Of a stretch of DNA of 5,752 nucleotides, positions 5,661-5,752 are shown in pieces; the first letter of the stretch is position 1, and each line of letters starts with the position of its first letter. The notes below the pieces were generated by a model. It ran no database searches and was not told where the DNA came from. It worked only from the letters and a program-made list of their open reading frames with translations. Origin of the DNA: CAZZKE01 sp964655005. Its GTDB lineage: Bacteria > Pseudomonadota > Alphaproteobacteria > Rhodospirillales > JABHCV01. The stretch lies in NCBI GenBank assembly GCA_964655005.1, contig CAZZKE010000106.1:1-5752 (forward strand). The letters are read 5' to 3'. The translations under genes and the position numbers were made by a program.

Positions 5661-5752
5661 TTCCGACCCTGCGACGAATTCAAGCACAGCGTGCATCGGG
5701 CGCTGGCGGAACTGGATAGCCAGATTGCCGCTTTGTCCGAGAGCCGCCGCCT
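5661..5752 (+). pseudogene. Possible MerR-family regulator C-terminal fragment (runs off the window)
   Basis: The rightward frame from 5661 is open to the window end and encodes about 30 residues beginning FRPCDEFKHSVHRALAELD, followed by SQIAALSESRR. This resembles the long C-terminal dimerisation helix of MerR-type regulators, where a Cys precedes a helix of the form C-x-E/D...L-x-E-x-D/E-x-x-I-x-x-L-x-x-x-R. In metal-sensing members that Cys is a ligand; here it is the codon at 5670. No DNA-binding domain precedes it: the bases upstream are antisense to the EthD-like fragment and offer no in-frame start with a ribosome site. It is either the tail of a truncated gene or an internal piece of another helical protein. 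The short length keeps this tentative. Confidence 0.35.

Larger units (their letters stand above)
5339..5752. other. Right-end region without an intact gene; remnant-rich
   Basis: After the OYE stop there is no full-length gene in either direction for the remaining ~410 bases. The content is the tiny overlapping ORF, a weak hairpin at 5398-5416, a leftward EthD-like C-terminal fragment and a rightward MerR-like C-terminal fragment that leaves the window. The two larger fragments both lack their N-terminal parts where they meet, around 5640-5670, which suggests a deletion or rearrangement junction. Confidence 0.5.

Noticed and set aside
1..5752. CRISPR array, insertion sequence, tRNA or rRNA genes
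   Set aside because: No spaced repeat series, no transposase-like frame with terminal inverted repeats and no tRNA/rRNA-like sequence was seen on either strand.

Overview
The window is a GC-rich stretch of a Gram-negative chromosome, most likely an alphaproteobacterium. That placement is inferred from GatB (the indirect Gln-/Asn-tRNA route), an MlaA-type outer-membrane lipid protein, codon usage rich in G/C third positions and the style of the proteins; no rRNA or other decisive marker is present. I see no tRNA, rRNA, CRISPR array or insertion sequence.

Layout from left to right. (1) The last ~277 codons of gatB run rightward from the left edge. Their stop codon directly abuts the stop codon of a leftward mlaA-like gene, with no base between them. 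(2) Two leftward genes form a probable envelope unit: a five-TM alkaline-phosphatase-superfamily enzyme of the LtaS/OpgB (phosphoglycerol transferase) type at 3648-1732, then, after 118 bases, the MlaA-family gene at 1613-840, which starts with GTG behind a strong Shine-Dalgarno. (3) A 105-base divergent control region (3649-3753) holds a perfect 17-base tandem duplication, with overlapping promoter-like elements for both directions. (4) Two rightward genes with a 16-base gap follow: a YbaK/EbsC-family aminoacyl-tRNA deacylase (3754-4245) and an Old Yellow Enzyme of the YqjM/XenA class (4262-5338). (5) The last ~410 bases hold no intact gene. They carry what look like leftovers: a 20-codon ORF overlapping the OYE stop, a leftward EthD-like C-terminal fragment, and a rightward fragment resembling a MerR-family C-terminal helix that runs off the window.

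Working together: GatB and the YbaK-type deacylase both concern tRNA charging fidelity, but they are separate transcription units and their proximity may be chance. The LtaS-like enzyme (expected to take phosphoglycerol head groups from phosphatidylglycerol) and MlaA (phospholipid asymmetry of the outer membrane) both act on envelope phospholipid, so their shared orientation is suggestive. I found no clear case for an entirely new system. The most unusual points are the 17-base tandem repeat in the divergent promoter, the MlaA homologue without a lipobox cysteine, and the mosaic of gene remnants at the right end.
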